Below, piece by piece: positions 27,229 to 35,864 of a DNA stretch of 64,000 nucleotides. The position numbers and the translations under genes are program-made. Origin of the DNA: JBBATK01 sp039810585 (GTDB taxonomy: Bacteria; Bacteroidota; Ignavibacteria; Kapaibacteriales; NICIL-2). The stretch covers positions 1 through 64,000 of the forward strand of contig JBDHXF010000007.1 of assembly GCA_039810585.1 (NCBI GenBank). Reading direction: 5' to 3'. Below the pieces are notes generated by a model. The model did not search any database and was not told the DNA's origin. It saw only the letters and a list, made by a program, of their open reading frames with translations. Numbering within the stretch: position 1 is the stretch's first letter; each line of letters begins with the position of its first letter.

Positions 27229-28866
27229 ATGAAACGCCGAAGCTTCCTCAAGAAATCCATTGCTGCTACCACACTCGCTGCAGCGAGCCCTCAAATCATT
27301 GCCGGCATGCTTGTTCGTGCCAATTCACCGCTCTTCTCGTTTGCCCCCAATGTGGCGGAGATGAATGATAACATTCTCATCGTCATCCAACTCTTCGGTG
27401 GAAATGACGCATTAAATACCGTCATCCCAATCGACAACAGTAAGTACTACGACATTCGCCCAACTCTTGCGATCAAGAAGGCAGATGCTTGGCAGTACCT
27501 CAGCACCGATATGTATTTCCATCCCTCTCTCGTTAAAAACGCGTATCAGGCGTCGTTGGGCAAGGCGGGACCCAATGGAGGTTTTGGCGAATTGATGATG
27601 AATGGTCGTCTGGCTGTTATTCAAGATGTTGGCTACGATCAACCCAACCTCTCTCACTTCCGTTCGACTGATATTTGGCTGTCTGGTATCAATCCGGTAA
27701 ACGATAATGTGCGCCTTGACGATGGCTGGATTGCCCGCTATATCGAAAACGCGTTGCCGGATTTTCCTACTGTACTTCCGGCGCACCCCTTGTGCGTACA
27801 GATTGGTGGAAGCCTTTCGTTGTTGTTTCAATCGAAGAAAGGTGACACCGGAATTGCGCTGACAGACCCACAGAAGTTTTTCGATCTGGGTCAAGGATTG
27901 AGTCCCGATGAAGAAGCCCTCAGCGACGGAAGCGCGTATGCGGACGAATTCAATTTCATTCGCTCGGTGGCTGAACAGAGCGACAGTTATTCGCAAGTTG
28001 TTCTCGATGCATATAAGAGTGGCGTCAATAAAGTCAATTACGGCAAAGGAAGTCTTGCCACTCAACTTGGACTGGTTGCACGCCTCATTTCAGGCGGGCT
28101 CAAGTCCAAAGTCTATATGCTGAGCGCCAGTGGATTCGATACCCATGTGCAGCAACAAGATGCCGACAATCCTCAACTAGGAAATCACCCTGCACTGTTG
28201 GCGGACTTGGCAAATGCCGTTGCTATGTTCATGCACGATGCCCAGCAGCAGCAGTTTGCCACCAGAGTGGTTGGTCTCACTGTCTCAGAGTTTGGTCGCC
28301 GCCCCTACGAAAACGGATCTCGTGGAACGGACCACGGTGCATCCGGTGTCCAGTTTGTATTTGGCGACGGATATAACGTGCAGTCCTCTCGCTTTGGCAA
28401 CGCTCCCGATCTCAGCAATGTTGACAAGGACGGAGATGTAGTCTACCAAAATGATTATCGCACCGTGTACGCCGCCATTCTGCAGAATTGGTTTTATACC
28501 TCGGAAGATGACATGCGTTCAATTCTGCAACTCCAGCCAAACGACGTCATCTCGCCGTCGAAAGTGATCATCCGCCACGACATGTCGGTTCGAGATGTGT
28601 TTAACGGCAATGGCAACGATGCACTCCGAGTTAACCCGAATCCAACTAGTGGCGAAGTCAGTATCAGTTTCGAACTTGACGAAGGTTCAGACATCCGCAT
28701 CGATATCTTTAACACCCGGGGACAACGAGTGGTTGCTGTGAAGCAAGGCTGGTTATCTCCCGGTCCGTATCGATTTACTACAACCATCGACACGACAGGC
28801 ATGTACGTGTGTATGCTTCGGGCAGGCAATCAGGTTTTAGAGCAGCCAATCACCGTACTGAGGTAA
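27229..28866 (+). CDS. DUF1501 family protein with Tat-like signal and T9SS sorting domain
   Basis: 545 residues. A twin-arginine-like N-terminus (MKRRSFLKKSIAATTLAAA) is followed by the DUF1501 fold, an alkaline-phosphatase/sulfatase-like superfamily member (LFGGNDALNTVIPI, LSHFRSTDIW, SEFGRRPYENGSRGTDHG). The last 85 residues are a type A T9SS sorting domain (VNPNPTSGEVSISF, then FNTRGQRVV, then GMYVCMLR). It is therefore predicted to be exported through SprA and attached to or released from the surface. The ATG at 27229 has AGGA upstream. It is paired with the DUF1800 gene. Combining a Tat-like start with a T9SS end is noteworthy, because the T9SS normally works on Sec-exported proteins. 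Confidence 0.9.
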   Translation: MKRRSFLKKSIAATTLAAASPQIIAGMLVRANSPLFSFAPNVAEMNDNILIVIQLFGGNDALNTVIPIDNSKYYDIRPTLAIKKADAWQYLSTDMYFHPSLVKNAYQASLGKAGPNGGFGELMMNGRLAVIQDVGYDQPNLSHFRSTDIWLSGINPVNDNVRLDDGWIARYIENALPDFPTVLPAHPLCVQIGGSLSLLFQSKKGDTGIALTDPQKFFDLGQGLSPDEEALSDGSAYADEFNFIRSVAEQSDSYSQVVLDAYKSGVNKVNYGKGSLATQLGLVARLISGGLKSKVYMLSASGFDTHVQQQDADNPQLGNHPALLADLANAVAMFMHDAQQQQFATRVVGLTVSEFGRRPYENGSRGTDHGASGVQFVFGDGYNVQSSRFGNAPDLSNVDKDGDVVYQNDYRTVYAAILQNWFYTSEDDMRSILQLQPNDVISPSKVIIRHDMSVRDVFNGNGNDALRVNPNPTSGEVSISFELDEGSDIRIDIFNTRGQRVVAVKQGWLSPGPYRFTTTIDTTGMYVCMLRAGNQVLEQPITVLR

Positions 28867-28898
28867 TACCCTGCGTCCCATCGCAGTGGTTTTGCAAA

Positions 28899-28941
28899 GA
28901 CTTCTTATACGTGCACGCTACGCGTGCACGTATAAGAAGTC
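28899..28941. repeat. Perfect 20-bp-arm hairpin with TAC loop
   Basis: Arms at 28899-28918 and 28922-28941 are perfect reverse complements around the 3-nt loop TAC. It begins 33 bp after the DUF1501 stop. No T-run follows. Same arm length, loop and centre (CGCTACGCG) as the hairpin at 47270-47312. Likely a terminator or mRNA 3'-end structure. Confidence 0.75.
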
Positions 28942-29141
28942 CCCTGATCGTACACAACTCATCCATCCGTTTGCAACCCAATCCAGCAGAGTCGGCGCTG
29001 CAGAAATCTCGCGTTTCTTCGTCACACTTATCTCAAGTACCGGCAGGATCTCGGTGAAGACTATGGAAGAGTACAATGATGGCCACGGTGGTGGACGTGT
29101 TCCGTCGTAACTTCCCTCCATACGTCCACCGCATATCGTTC

Positions 29142-30287
29142 ATGCGCAATCAACACCTACACTTCCTCTTTCCCTTGGGCATCATGTTCATGCTGCAGTT
29201 CGCGGCATGTAACACCACGGATCCCACGGAGATATTGAACTTGAAGTCGGTGAGCATCCAAAGCTCGCTGAACGGTGGCACGGAAGGTACACCCGGACAG
29301 GACTATCGCTTTGAAGCAGTGCATTCGACGGTTACGATTCCGTTGATTTTTCAGTGGACTTTTGACGATAGCGTGCATGTGCGGGTGAAAGACTCTGCGG
29401 CGATCCATCATGTGTTCGATAAAAACGGTTTGTACGCAGTAACGGTCCAAGTATTGCGAGCGGAGGACAACGCGGAACTGGCTCGGGCGACAACGGTGGC
29501 GAACATTCGCGACCACGTGGCGAGTATCCCAATGGTGCGAGTAAATGCCGGGAATTTTATTATGGGATCGGACAAAGGAGTGGACCAGAGTGAAGCTCCT
29601 GCACACCAAGTAACACTGACACGAAATCTGATGGTTGGCGTGTATGAACTCCGGCAATTCGAGTGGAATAGTGTACTGCCAACCAGTCCGTCGTGGTTCC
29701 AGGGCGACTCACTACCAGTCGAGAGCGTCTCGTGGTATGCGGCCGTTGACTTTTGTAATCGTTTATCGCTTCGCGAAGGACTCAATCCCGCCTACAGTAT
29801 AAATGGTGACACGGTTCAGTGTTTTTTCTCTTCAACAGGCTACCGATTGCCAACGGAAGCGGAGTGGGAATACATGGCGCGAGCGGGAACGCTGACCGAT
29901 TTTTACTCCGGTGCTGAGGCAAAACCATACGCCGGATGCTTAAGCGGCGACTCGCTTGAAAGTGTCATCGACCGCATCGCATGGTGCTGTCTTAACTCCG
30001 GTGGCTGCACACACCAATGCGGACAAAAGATTCCCAACGCCTTCGGACTGTACGATGTGATCGGCAACGTCTCCGAATGGACCTGGGACTGGAAGGACGA
30101 TACCTTTTATAAAACTGCCGGAAGCGTCGATCCGCAAAATTCCACTCCGGGCACGATTAAAGTAGTGCGCGGTGGCGATGCCTTTTCCGGCACGATCGAC
30201 ATACGCGTCTCCTCCCGACGCCTAAGCCGTACTCCCGCCTTTAAGAATTACGGCAATGGCTTCCGCGTTGTGCGGACAATTCCCTAG
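29142..30287 (+). CDS. Lipoprotein with PKD domain and SUMF1/FGE-like domain
   Basis: 381 residues. A lipoprotein signal (LGIMFMLQFAAC) precedes a PKD domain at about residues 35-125 (FQWTFDD, then HHVFDKNGLYAVTV). A formylglycine-generating-enzyme-like fold fills the rest (VNAGNFIMGSDKG, PVESVSWYAAVDFCN, YRLPTEAEWEYMARAG, NAFGLYDVIGNVSEWTWDW, VRGGDAFS, GFRVV). The two active-site cysteines of true FGE are absent in the VSSRRLSRTPAF segment, so sulfatase activation is unlikely; such paralogues often serve as binding or structural modules. An unusual cysteine group, WCC-x6-C-x3-C, sits where the family normally has none. The ATG at 29142 starts the signal; an earlier ATG at 29076 is open. Confidence 0.85.
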   Translation: MRNQHLHFLFPLGIMFMLQFAACNTTDPTEILNLKSVSIQSSLNGGTEGTPGQDYRFEAVHSTVTIPLIFQWTFDDSVHVRVKDSAAIHHVFDKNGLYAVTVQVLRAEDNAELARATTVANIRDHVASIPMVRVNAGNFIMGSDKGVDQSEAPAHQVTLTRNLMVGVYELRQFEWNSVLPTSPSWFQGDSLPVESVSWYAAVDFCNRLSLREGLNPAYSINGDTVQCFFSSTGYRLPTEAEWEYMARAGTLTDFYSGAEAKPYAGCLSGDSLESVIDRIAWCCLNSGGCTHQCGQKIPNAFGLYDVIGNVSEWTWDWKDDTFYKTAGSVDPQNSTPGTIKVVRGGDAFSGTIDIRVSSRRLSRTPAFKNYGNGFRVVRTIP

Positions 30288-30332
30288 TTCAACCGAGCTC
30301 CACCCGCCGACTTTTCCCCCGTTTTAAAATCC

Positions 30333-30371
30333 TTTTGTTCTCAAAGCGAGTGGCTCGCATTCAGAACAAAA
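30333..30371. terminator. Hairpin downstream of the SUMF1-like gene
   Basis: TTTTGTTCT pairs with AGAACAAAA, enclosing GCGAG-TGG-CTCGC with a 4-nt internal loop on each side. It lies 45 bp after the stop at 30287. The inner GCGAGTGGCTCGC recurs at 30433-30445. Confidence 0.55.
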
Positions 30372-30431
30372 CCGTCATTCTTGCCCGTTTTTGTCCAATA
30401 CTCGTTGATATATCTCAAAGTATGGTGCAAG

Positions 30432-30446
30432 AGCGAGTGGCTCGCT
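30432..30446. repeat. Second copy of the GCGAGTGGCTCGC palindrome
   Basis: AGCGAG and CTCGCT pair around TGG. It repeats the centre of the hairpin 100 bp upstream and lies just before the Gfo/Idh/MocA gene. Confidence 0.5.
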
Positions 30447-30489
30447 ATGGTGCGTGAATCTTGTTCGGACCGGTGTGTGGAAAATTGGT

Positions 30490-31596
30490 ATGAATTTTAC
30501 TGAAGAAGGGAGTCATTCATTTACCGAGGACAATACCGTGAATATCGCCGTGATTGGAATGGGATATTGGGGACCGAATCTGGTTCGAAACTTCCTGGCT
30601 AACCCGCAGATTGAGAAGATTCTTTTATGCGACGCAAACGAAGAGCGATTGCGTGCCGCGGGACGTCGCTTTCTCGGCGTGCTCACTACCGACTCTGCCG
30701 ACGTGGTGTTCAGCGATCCATCCATAGATGCTGTTGTGATTGCCACGCCTGTGTTCACCCACTACGACCTGGCGCGTAAGGCCCTCGAGAACGGCAAGCA
30801 TGTCTTGATGGAAAAACCCTTCACGCGAACCAGTCAGCAGGCGCAGGATTTGGTGACGATTGCCTCCGCGCTGAACTTGACCTTGATGGTTGACCACACT
30901 TTTCTCTTCACCGGTGCGGTACGTAAGATGAAATCGATTATCGATTCCGGTGCAATCGGCGAAATATTATACTTCGACTCGGTGCGATCGAATCTCGGCT
31001 TGTTCCAACCGGATGTCAATGTGCTCTGGGATTTGGCACCGCACGATATATCGATCCTCAACTACCTGGTGAACGCTAAACCAATTGCGGTGAGTGCCAC
31101 AGGAATGAAGCATTACTACGATCAAGAAGATATTGCCTACCTCTCCGTGTTCTACGACGAGCACATTATGGCGCACTTCCATGTGAACTGGTTGTCGCCG
31201 GTGAAAATCCGGAGCATCTGCGTTGGAGGTTCTGACAAAATGATTACCTACGACGATATGCAGACGAGTGAAAAGGTACGGATCTATGACAAAGGTGTGG
31301 ACATCAATTCTAAGGAAGGCGAGTACAATATTCGTGTTCAATATCGTGCAGGCGACATGTGGGCACCTCAAATTTCTAATACCGAAGCGCTGTCGGAAGT
31401 GGTGTCGCACTTTCTCCACTGCATTACCACAGGCGAAAAGCCCATCTGTGATGGTGTGGCTGGACGAGACGTCACCGCAATTCTCGAAGCCGCCGAACGG
31501 TCGATGAAAAATGGCGGACAAAAAGTACTGCTGCCGGGATTCTTGATGGACTCTCCTTTGCCATTCCGCTCCTCGTTTGCAACACGAGCTGTATAG
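30490..31596 (+). CDS. Gfo/Idh/MocA family NAD(P)-dependent oxidoreductase
   Basis: A 368-residue cytosolic dehydrogenase. An N-terminal Rossmann domain (NIAVIGMGYWGPNLVRNF, residues 15-35) is followed by the conserved EKPF segment (HVLMEKPFTR) and the C-terminal alpha/beta domain with the DLAPHDISIL motif carrying the family's catalytic-site His. The GMGYWGPNLVRNF variant is typical of members in surface-polysaccharide pathways that oxidise UDP-sugars, but no sugar cluster surrounds it, so the substrate is open. The start at 30490 has a GTGGAA stretch upstream; a TTG-type start 12 codons earlier is possible. Confidence 0.88.
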   Translation: MNFTEEGSHSFTEDNTVNIAVIGMGYWGPNLVRNFLANPQIEKILLCDANEERLRAAGRRFLGVLTTDSADVVFSDPSIDAVVIATPVFTHYDLARKALENGKHVLMEKPFTRTSQQAQDLVTIASALNLTLMVDHTFLFTGAVRKMKSIIDSGAIGEILYFDSVRSNLGLFQPDVNVLWDLAPHDISILNYLVNAKPIAVSATGMKHYYDQEDIAYLSVFYDEHIMAHFHVNWLSPVKIRSICVGGSDKMITYDDMQTSEKVRIYDKGVDINSKEGEYNIRVQYRAGDMWAPQISNTEALSEVVSHFLHCITTGEKPICDGVAGRDVTAILEAAERSMKNGGQKVLLPGFLMDSPLPFRSSFATRAV

Positions 31597-31640
31597 GTTG
31601 CACTCAACGGAGCTGCTGACATCATCAGTTTTACACATGA

Positions 31641-31681
31641 ACAGGCTTCCTCTCCTATCGAGATGAAGCCTGTGTATTTTT
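31641..31681 (+). terminator. Intrinsic terminator of the Gfo/Idh/MocA gene
   Basis: ACAGGCTTC at 31641-31649 pairs with GAAGCCTGT at 31665-31673, followed by GTATTTTT. It lies 45 bp after the stop and before the next gene on the same strand. Confidence 0.75.
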
Positions 31682-31715
31682 GCAGCGTAGCGTTATTCCA
31701 CACTCTGCAGATCTT

Positions 31716-32594
31716 ATGGTACACAGGTCAATCTCCATTGGCATCTCCGCGCTTTTCTTCTTTGCACTTTGTCTGCAGAATGCCTGTAGCGCATCTGAGG
31801 GCGACAGCGTCATCACGATCGGAACCTTCAATATCGAGTGGCTCGGTGATGGTGATAGTCTGGACATGAAGCATCGCAGTGAAGAGGACTATCACAACAT
31901 TGCACGCATCATTGAGGAAGCGGATGCCGACGTTTTAGGAGTTCAGGAAGTGGAGAACTCTGTTGCCATAGAGCGAGTGCTCAAGTATTTGCCGGCTTAT
32001 CACTTTAAGTTAGGGCATTCGGGTCACGTTCAAAACGTTGGAGTACTCTACAAGAACACGGTTACGATTGACGGCGACCACGAATACCTTCCCCTTGCAA
32101 CGAATCCGGAGCGGAACAGGCCGGGCTTTGTGTTTCATTGTGTGAAAAATGGGTTTGACGCCACGATTATGGTGGTGCATTTGAAATCGACATCACGAGC
32201 CGACTCAACGAGGGAGCTGAAGCTGGAGTCGTACGAGAATCGAAGGGCACAAATTCATGTGCTGTGCCATTGGTTGGACTCGACCTTGAGCGACACGGTC
32301 CATCCCGACGTGATGGTGATCGGGGACTTTAACGATTTCGCCTACCGTCAGCAAAACGCCACCTTGGGCGAGTTGCTTGCCGATTCATCTGTTGTCATGC
32401 TCACAAAGGACGAGCATTCCTGCAAGGATCCCAAGTGGTACACGATCGACCACCTTGTGGTGTCCAAACATCTCAGTTCGCGATGGCTGGCGCCAAGCTT
32501 ACATCACGTATCGGTAAACGCCAGACTAAATGCCGAGGAAGCGAAGGGAGTAAGCGACCACTGCCCGGTGGTAGGACAGTTTAGCTGCAAATAA
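31716..32594 (+). CDS. Secreted endonuclease/exonuclease/phosphatase-fold protein
   Basis: 292 residues with an N-terminal signal (ISIGISALFFFALCLQNACS, which also fits a lipobox QNAC). It has the metal-dependent phosphoesterase motifs in order: GTFNIEWLG, GVQEVEN (metal Glu), MVVHLKS, GDFND (Asp/Asn pair) and SDHCPV (catalytic His). The family includes extracellular DNases, phosphodiesterases and sphingomyelinases; the sequence does not settle which. The ATG at 31716 begins the signal peptide. Convergent with the rlpA-like gene. Confidence 0.88.
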   Translation: MVHRSISIGISALFFFALCLQNACSASEGDSVITIGTFNIEWLGDGDSLDMKHRSEEDYHNIARIIEEADADVLGVQEVENSVAIERVLKYLPAYHFKLGHSGHVQNVGVLYKNTVTIDGDHEYLPLATNPERNRPGFVFHCVKNGFDATIMVVHLKSTSRADSTRELKLESYENRRAQIHVLCHWLDSTLSDTVHPDVMVIGDFNDFAYRQQNATLGELLADSSVVMLTKDEHSCKDPKWYTIDHLVVSKHLSSRWLAPSLHHVSVNARLNAEEAKGVSDHCPVVGQFSCK

Positions 32595-32596
32595 AA

Positions 32597-32625
32597 ATGG
32601 CGGATCTCGAAAAGAGACCCGCCAT
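32597..32625 (-). terminator. Intrinsic terminator of the rlpA-like gene
   Basis: ATGGCGG-x-TCTC pairs with GAGA-x-CCGCCAT around GAAAA. Read on the minus strand it is followed by TTTTTATTT. It starts 31 bp after the rlpA-like stop and can also serve the convergent plus-strand gene ending at 32594. Confidence 0.8.
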
Positions 32626-32655
32626 ATCCGTGAAAACCTGTGAGAGTGATTTTCC

Positions 32656-33417
32656 TTAGTCGGTAAGAAGTGAGGCAGAGTCAAAGGTCTTGTCGCTGTC
32701 CTTTCGCGTGGCGATCAGATAGGCAGTCTTCGGCTCGGCATCCGTTCCGGATGAGGAAGGAATAGTTGTGACGATCAAGAATACGTCTTGCTGAGGATTT
32801 TTTGCGGCCAGAATTCTGTGCTTACGCACGGCATCACTGAAACACGTCATCGTATCACTAACCACTATTGTTTGAGGCTGAACGTGGCAGGGCTGGTATG
32901 ATGTTCCACAAAAGCCGAGGAGGCTGCCTTGATCCTGAAAATCAGCAGGTTTAAAGGCATCGAGCTCAACTTTTTGAAGACTTACATCAATACAGCGTGC
33001 TGCACCACGTGCCATGTCAATGACTCTGGAGCCAACATAGGGTCCACGATCGTTCACCATCACAACAATCGCTGTGTGGTTTTCCGGGTTCGACACCCGA
33101 ACGATAGAGCCAAAGGGGAGCGTACGATGCGCTGCAGTAAAACCGTCCATATCGAAGCTCTCGCCATTGGCGGTGCTGCGACCATGAAAACGGCTCGCAT
33201 AGTAGGAAGCCTTGCCACTTTGGTGAAAACTGGCAATAGCTTTAATAACTGAGGAACTGTCGGTGCTAAGATTTCCTTGTGAGGATAGCTCCGATGTACT
33301 GTCACTTACCACGTGCTGACTAAGCTGGCCTGCCGGAAACAACCGCGCAGAATCGCAGACAATGATGCTCAACACTATGAACGAAAAACCGACGATATGT
33401 TTGATGGATGGGATCAA
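32656..33417 (-). CDS. RlpA-like double-psi beta-barrel septal ring/lytic transglycosylase family protein
   Basis: 253 residues with a signal-like hydrophobic start (KHIVGFSFIVLSIIV). Residues about 67-155 are the RlpA DPBB domain: KASYYASRFHGRSTANGE, then FTAAHRTLPFGSIVRV, then VNDRGPYVGSRVIDMARGAA. These include the residues used by RlpA to cleave peptidoglycan strands lacking stem peptides. No C-terminal SPOR domain of the usual type is evident; the last 80 residues may be a divergent one. The start is a TTG at 33417 with AGGTAGG upstream; no ATG or GTG precedes the signal. Confidence 0.85.
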   Translation of the reverse strand: MIPSIKHIVGFSFIVLSIIVCDSARLFPAGQLSQHVVSDSTSELSSQGNLSTDSSSVIKAIASFHQSGKASYYASRFHGRSTANGESFDMDGFTAAHRTLPFGSIVRVSNPENHTAIVVMVNDRGPYVGSRVIDMARGAARCIDVSLQKVELDAFKPADFQDQGSLLGFCGTSYQPCHVQPQTIVVSDTMTCFSDAVRKHRILAAKNPQQDVFLIVTTIPSSSGTDAEPKTAYLIATRKDSDKTFDSASLLTD

Positions 33418-33684
33418 ATACGACCTACCTATAGTGAAACAAAAGTGGAAACTCGGAAGACGTTTTTAGTACACAAGTACCGTAGAAGAAATGAACTGTC
33501 CTTCGTCTTTCGATTTCCCTGAGACTCAAAGATATAACTTTTATTGCTAACTACTGTAAGTAAAGACACTTAAGAAGTTTTAACACTTTGCCGATTTTGG
33601 GCAGGAAGCGGCTTATGGAGGCTAAAAATGAGGCTTTTGGACCGAAACGTTGTGGAAAACTTGGTCGCCTCGTGACCAAAAGAG

Positions 33685-34326
33685 CTAGTGATTATAGACG
33701 GTCGTTGTCAGGTCCAGGTTGATTTTTATCTCGTTGTGAACTTTGATCAGACCAAAAAGAGCTGTCGGAGGCTCGACTTTAAAGTCGGTCATTTTGAGGT
33801 CTTTACTACACAGCAAATGATAGCGATCGGCGGCCACCTTTTTGACTTTTACCTCCATGCTCACCGGTCGGCACACGTTGGTGATGGTCAGAGTAGTATG
33901 AGCCACCACATTTGTCCACTCTCCTTTGGCTAAGGATGCGGCGCTGACATGTGCCACAACCTCCTGCAATTCGATGATGATATAGGGAAACTCGTCGGCT
34001 TTGAGTGCATCACACAGGTCGCTATTCATTCTGCTGTTGGCGCAGTCCATGGACTTGGTGGGCAGCTTCAGAATGGCATTCGAGAAACGCAGCGTCGAAA
34101 TCGTATCGATCGTAGTCACCCGCATGGGACGCTTGGTGAAGGTCTCATTACACAGACAGTTAAAGCTATTGATGTTGCTGGTGCCTGCAATAGTGAGGCA
34201 ACTCCCCGGATCGATGCTGTAACTCAAGTCGAGGATTCGAACCGGACTGTCGCTAAATCCGCTCAGTGTCAGCAATGCAACTACACTCAGAATGCTGACT
34301 TTGAATATGTTCTTCCAACCGTTCAT
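33685..34326 (-). CDS. YceI-like periplasmic lipocalin-fold protein (second copy)
   Basis: 213 residues with a signal peptide (FKVSILSVVALLTLSGFS). The rest follows the YceI fold: an SIDPGSCLTIAGTSNINSFNC first strand pair, the ILKLPTKSMDC edge, MNSDLCDALKADEFPYIII (equivalent to the RDxxLxxxxFPxxxF signature) and MTDFKVEPPTALFGLIKVHNEI at the end. YceI proteins bind polyisoprenoid lipids or quinones in the periplasm. It is more divergent and cysteine-richer than the copy at 35865-36440. The porin terminator lies just upstream, so it may have its own promoter or be read through. Confidence 0.82.
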   Translation of the reverse strand: MNGWKNIFKVSILSVVALLTLSGFSDSPVRILDLSYSIDPGSCLTIAGTSNINSFNCLCNETFTKRPMRVTTIDTISTLRFSNAILKLPTKSMDCANSRMNSDLCDALKADEFPYIIIELQEVVAHVSAASLAKGEWTNVVAHTTLTITNVCRPVSMEVKVKKVAADRYHLLCSKDLKMTDFKVEPPTALFGLIKVHNEIKINLDLTTTVYNH

Positions 34327-34355
34327 CGTTCAAATCTCATTCCGGGTTCTAAAAA

Positions 34356-34392
34356 ATGAAAACTGCGAGCCCTTCGGACCCGCAGTTTTCAT
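34356..34392 (-). terminator. Intrinsic terminator of the porin gene
   Basis: A 12-bp perfect stem (ATGAAAACTGCG with CGCAGTTTTCAT). Read on the minus strand it is followed by TTTTTT. It lies 57 bp after the porin stop and before the second YceI gene. Confidence 0.85.
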
Positions 34393-34448
34393 ATTTGCCT
34401 TTCGTCGTCATCGTAGTGGTGATTCGGTGAGACTGTTGGAGTGCAGTC

Positions 34449-35798
34449 TTAGAATCCTACACAGGCATGCATAACCACGCCACTAAACTTACCACCAACC
34501 AAGATCGACGAAGTTGGGAGGTTTTTGTTTACAAGGTATCCGTCATAGGTTTGCGATACAAATTCACCCTTCAGAAGGATGTTGTTGGTCAACCACCAGC
34601 CGGCTGCGAACACGATGCGATTGATCGTTTGCTTGTCGTTTGCATTGGTATTGATCATGTTACCATTCACAGAGTTATAGCGAGCTGCTACGTACACATT
34701 TTCCTTGGCGCCGAAACGGTAAATCACATCTGCTGCAATTTGACTGAACTTGCGGTCATTGCTATCAAGAGCACTACGACCACTTGTTGTTTCAAATGTT
34801 CCAAAGAATTCGAGTCCGCTCATCTTGAAGAAAGCATTGAACATAATAGCAGTAACTTTATCACTAAAGCCCGGGTTTACACGCCCGGAGAATGCATTGG
34901 CGGTCGTTGTAGCGGCGGTATTCTCCATTACGAAGAAGTAGTTCGAACCGGTACGATCGCCACCATACAGTGTGTTGCTTTGTGAGGACGAAACTGTATA
35001 AAGAGAACCGGTAACGCGCAGGCGACCATTGTCACCAAGCTTTGTGTCATAACCCAACTTAGCCAGAATTGCAGGTGCCTTTGAGGTGTCCTTGTCTGCT
35101 GTGGTGGATGTCACTTGATCGACCGAACCTTTGATTGCGCCGCTGGTAGCACCAACCATTGCTAACAAACCGCCGCTACGGAACAATACGTCTCCACCAA
35201 TTTCTGTTGTGTACGCGTCGCAGATATAGCTTTCGATAAATGGATTGTACACGGTCAAACCACCGTCCGAACGGCGGAAGTGTGCATCACCATAGTTGAT
35301 TTCCATGTGACCAACGCGGATGGTCAAATACTTCATGATTTCGTCCAGAGCATCGGTTCCGAGGAAGCTGAGCTTATCGAATTGAATGTATCCGCCCTTT
35401 ACCCATGATTCATTGTGGTGACGTGATGAGAGGTAGGTGGTAAGGTTCAAACGAACACCATCTTCCAATTGAACGTCAAACAACATGTTGGCTTCAGCAG
35501 TATTGAAACCCGGTGTCATTGACTTGAGTGTCACTGCTGCCTTTTGTGCTGCTGACCATGTGGTATCAAAGCTATTCGAAATCGTATTGCTGTGTGTGAG
35601 TGCTTGATAGGATTGCGTGAATCCACCACCGATGCGAAGTTTGATGCCATCGAAACGAGTACCCTCGTCCTTTGGATTTTCAAATACGTTTACACCATTC
35701 TTGTCTGACGCACGCCAGTTTTGCACTTGAGGAAATTGTGCATACATAGTTGCAGAAACGCAGAATATCGCAACTATTGTGTACAAGAACTTTTTCAT
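34449..35798 (-). CDS. Outer-membrane porin, 16-18-strand type
   Basis: 449 residues with a signal peptide (MKKFLYTIVAIFCVSATMYAQ). The mature protein is a run of amphipathic strands of porin character: LRIGGGFTQSYQ, NLTTYLSSRHHNESWVKGGYIQFD, IRVGHMEINYGDAHFRRSDGG, YVAARYNSVNG, LKGEFVSQTYDG. The periplasmic-end GG-YIQFD and VGHMEINYGD features match phosphate-selective-porin-like proteins of Bacteroidota; solute specificity is unknown. The ATG at 35798 has GGAG upstream. It follows the first YceI gene by 66 bp and is probably in its operon. Confidence 0.85.
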   Translation of the reverse strand: MKKFLYTIVAIFCVSATMYAQFPQVQNWRASDKNGVNVFENPKDEGTRFDGIKLRIGGGFTQSYQALTHSNTISNSFDTTWSAAQKAAVTLKSMTPGFNTAEANMLFDVQLEDGVRLNLTTYLSSRHHNESWVKGGYIQFDKLSFLGTDALDEIMKYLTIRVGHMEINYGDAHFRRSDGGLTVYNPFIESYICDAYTTEIGGDVLFRSGGLLAMVGATSGAIKGSVDQVTSTTADKDTSKAPAILAKLGYDTKLGDNGRLRVTGSLYTVSSSQSNTLYGGDRTGSNYFFVMENTAATTTANAFSGRVNPGFSDKVTAIMFNAFFKMSGLEFFGTFETTSGRSALDSNDRKFSQIAADVIYRFGAKENVYVAARYNSVNGNMINTNANDKQTINRIVFAAGWWLTNNILLKGEFVSQTYDGYLVNKNLPTSSILVGGKFSGVVMHACVGF

Positions 35799-35864
35799 AG
35801 AATACTCCAAAAAGTAAGTAAATGAGGAATTACCTGAATACAGAAAAACTTACAAACCAGTGCC

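Noticed and set aside
27412..28065. 217-codon open frame antisense to the DUF1501 gene
   Set aside because: No ribosome site, no motif, and it lies fully within a well-supported coding sequence.
29142..30287. Calling the SUMF1-like protein an active formylglycine-generating enzyme
   Set aside because: The catalytic cysteine pair is missing in the corresponding segment and no sulfatase gene with a CxPxR motif was seen nearby.
30967..31638. 223-codon open frame antisense to the Gfo/Idh/MocA gene
   Set aside because: Composition and position mark it as a shadow of the plus-strand gene.
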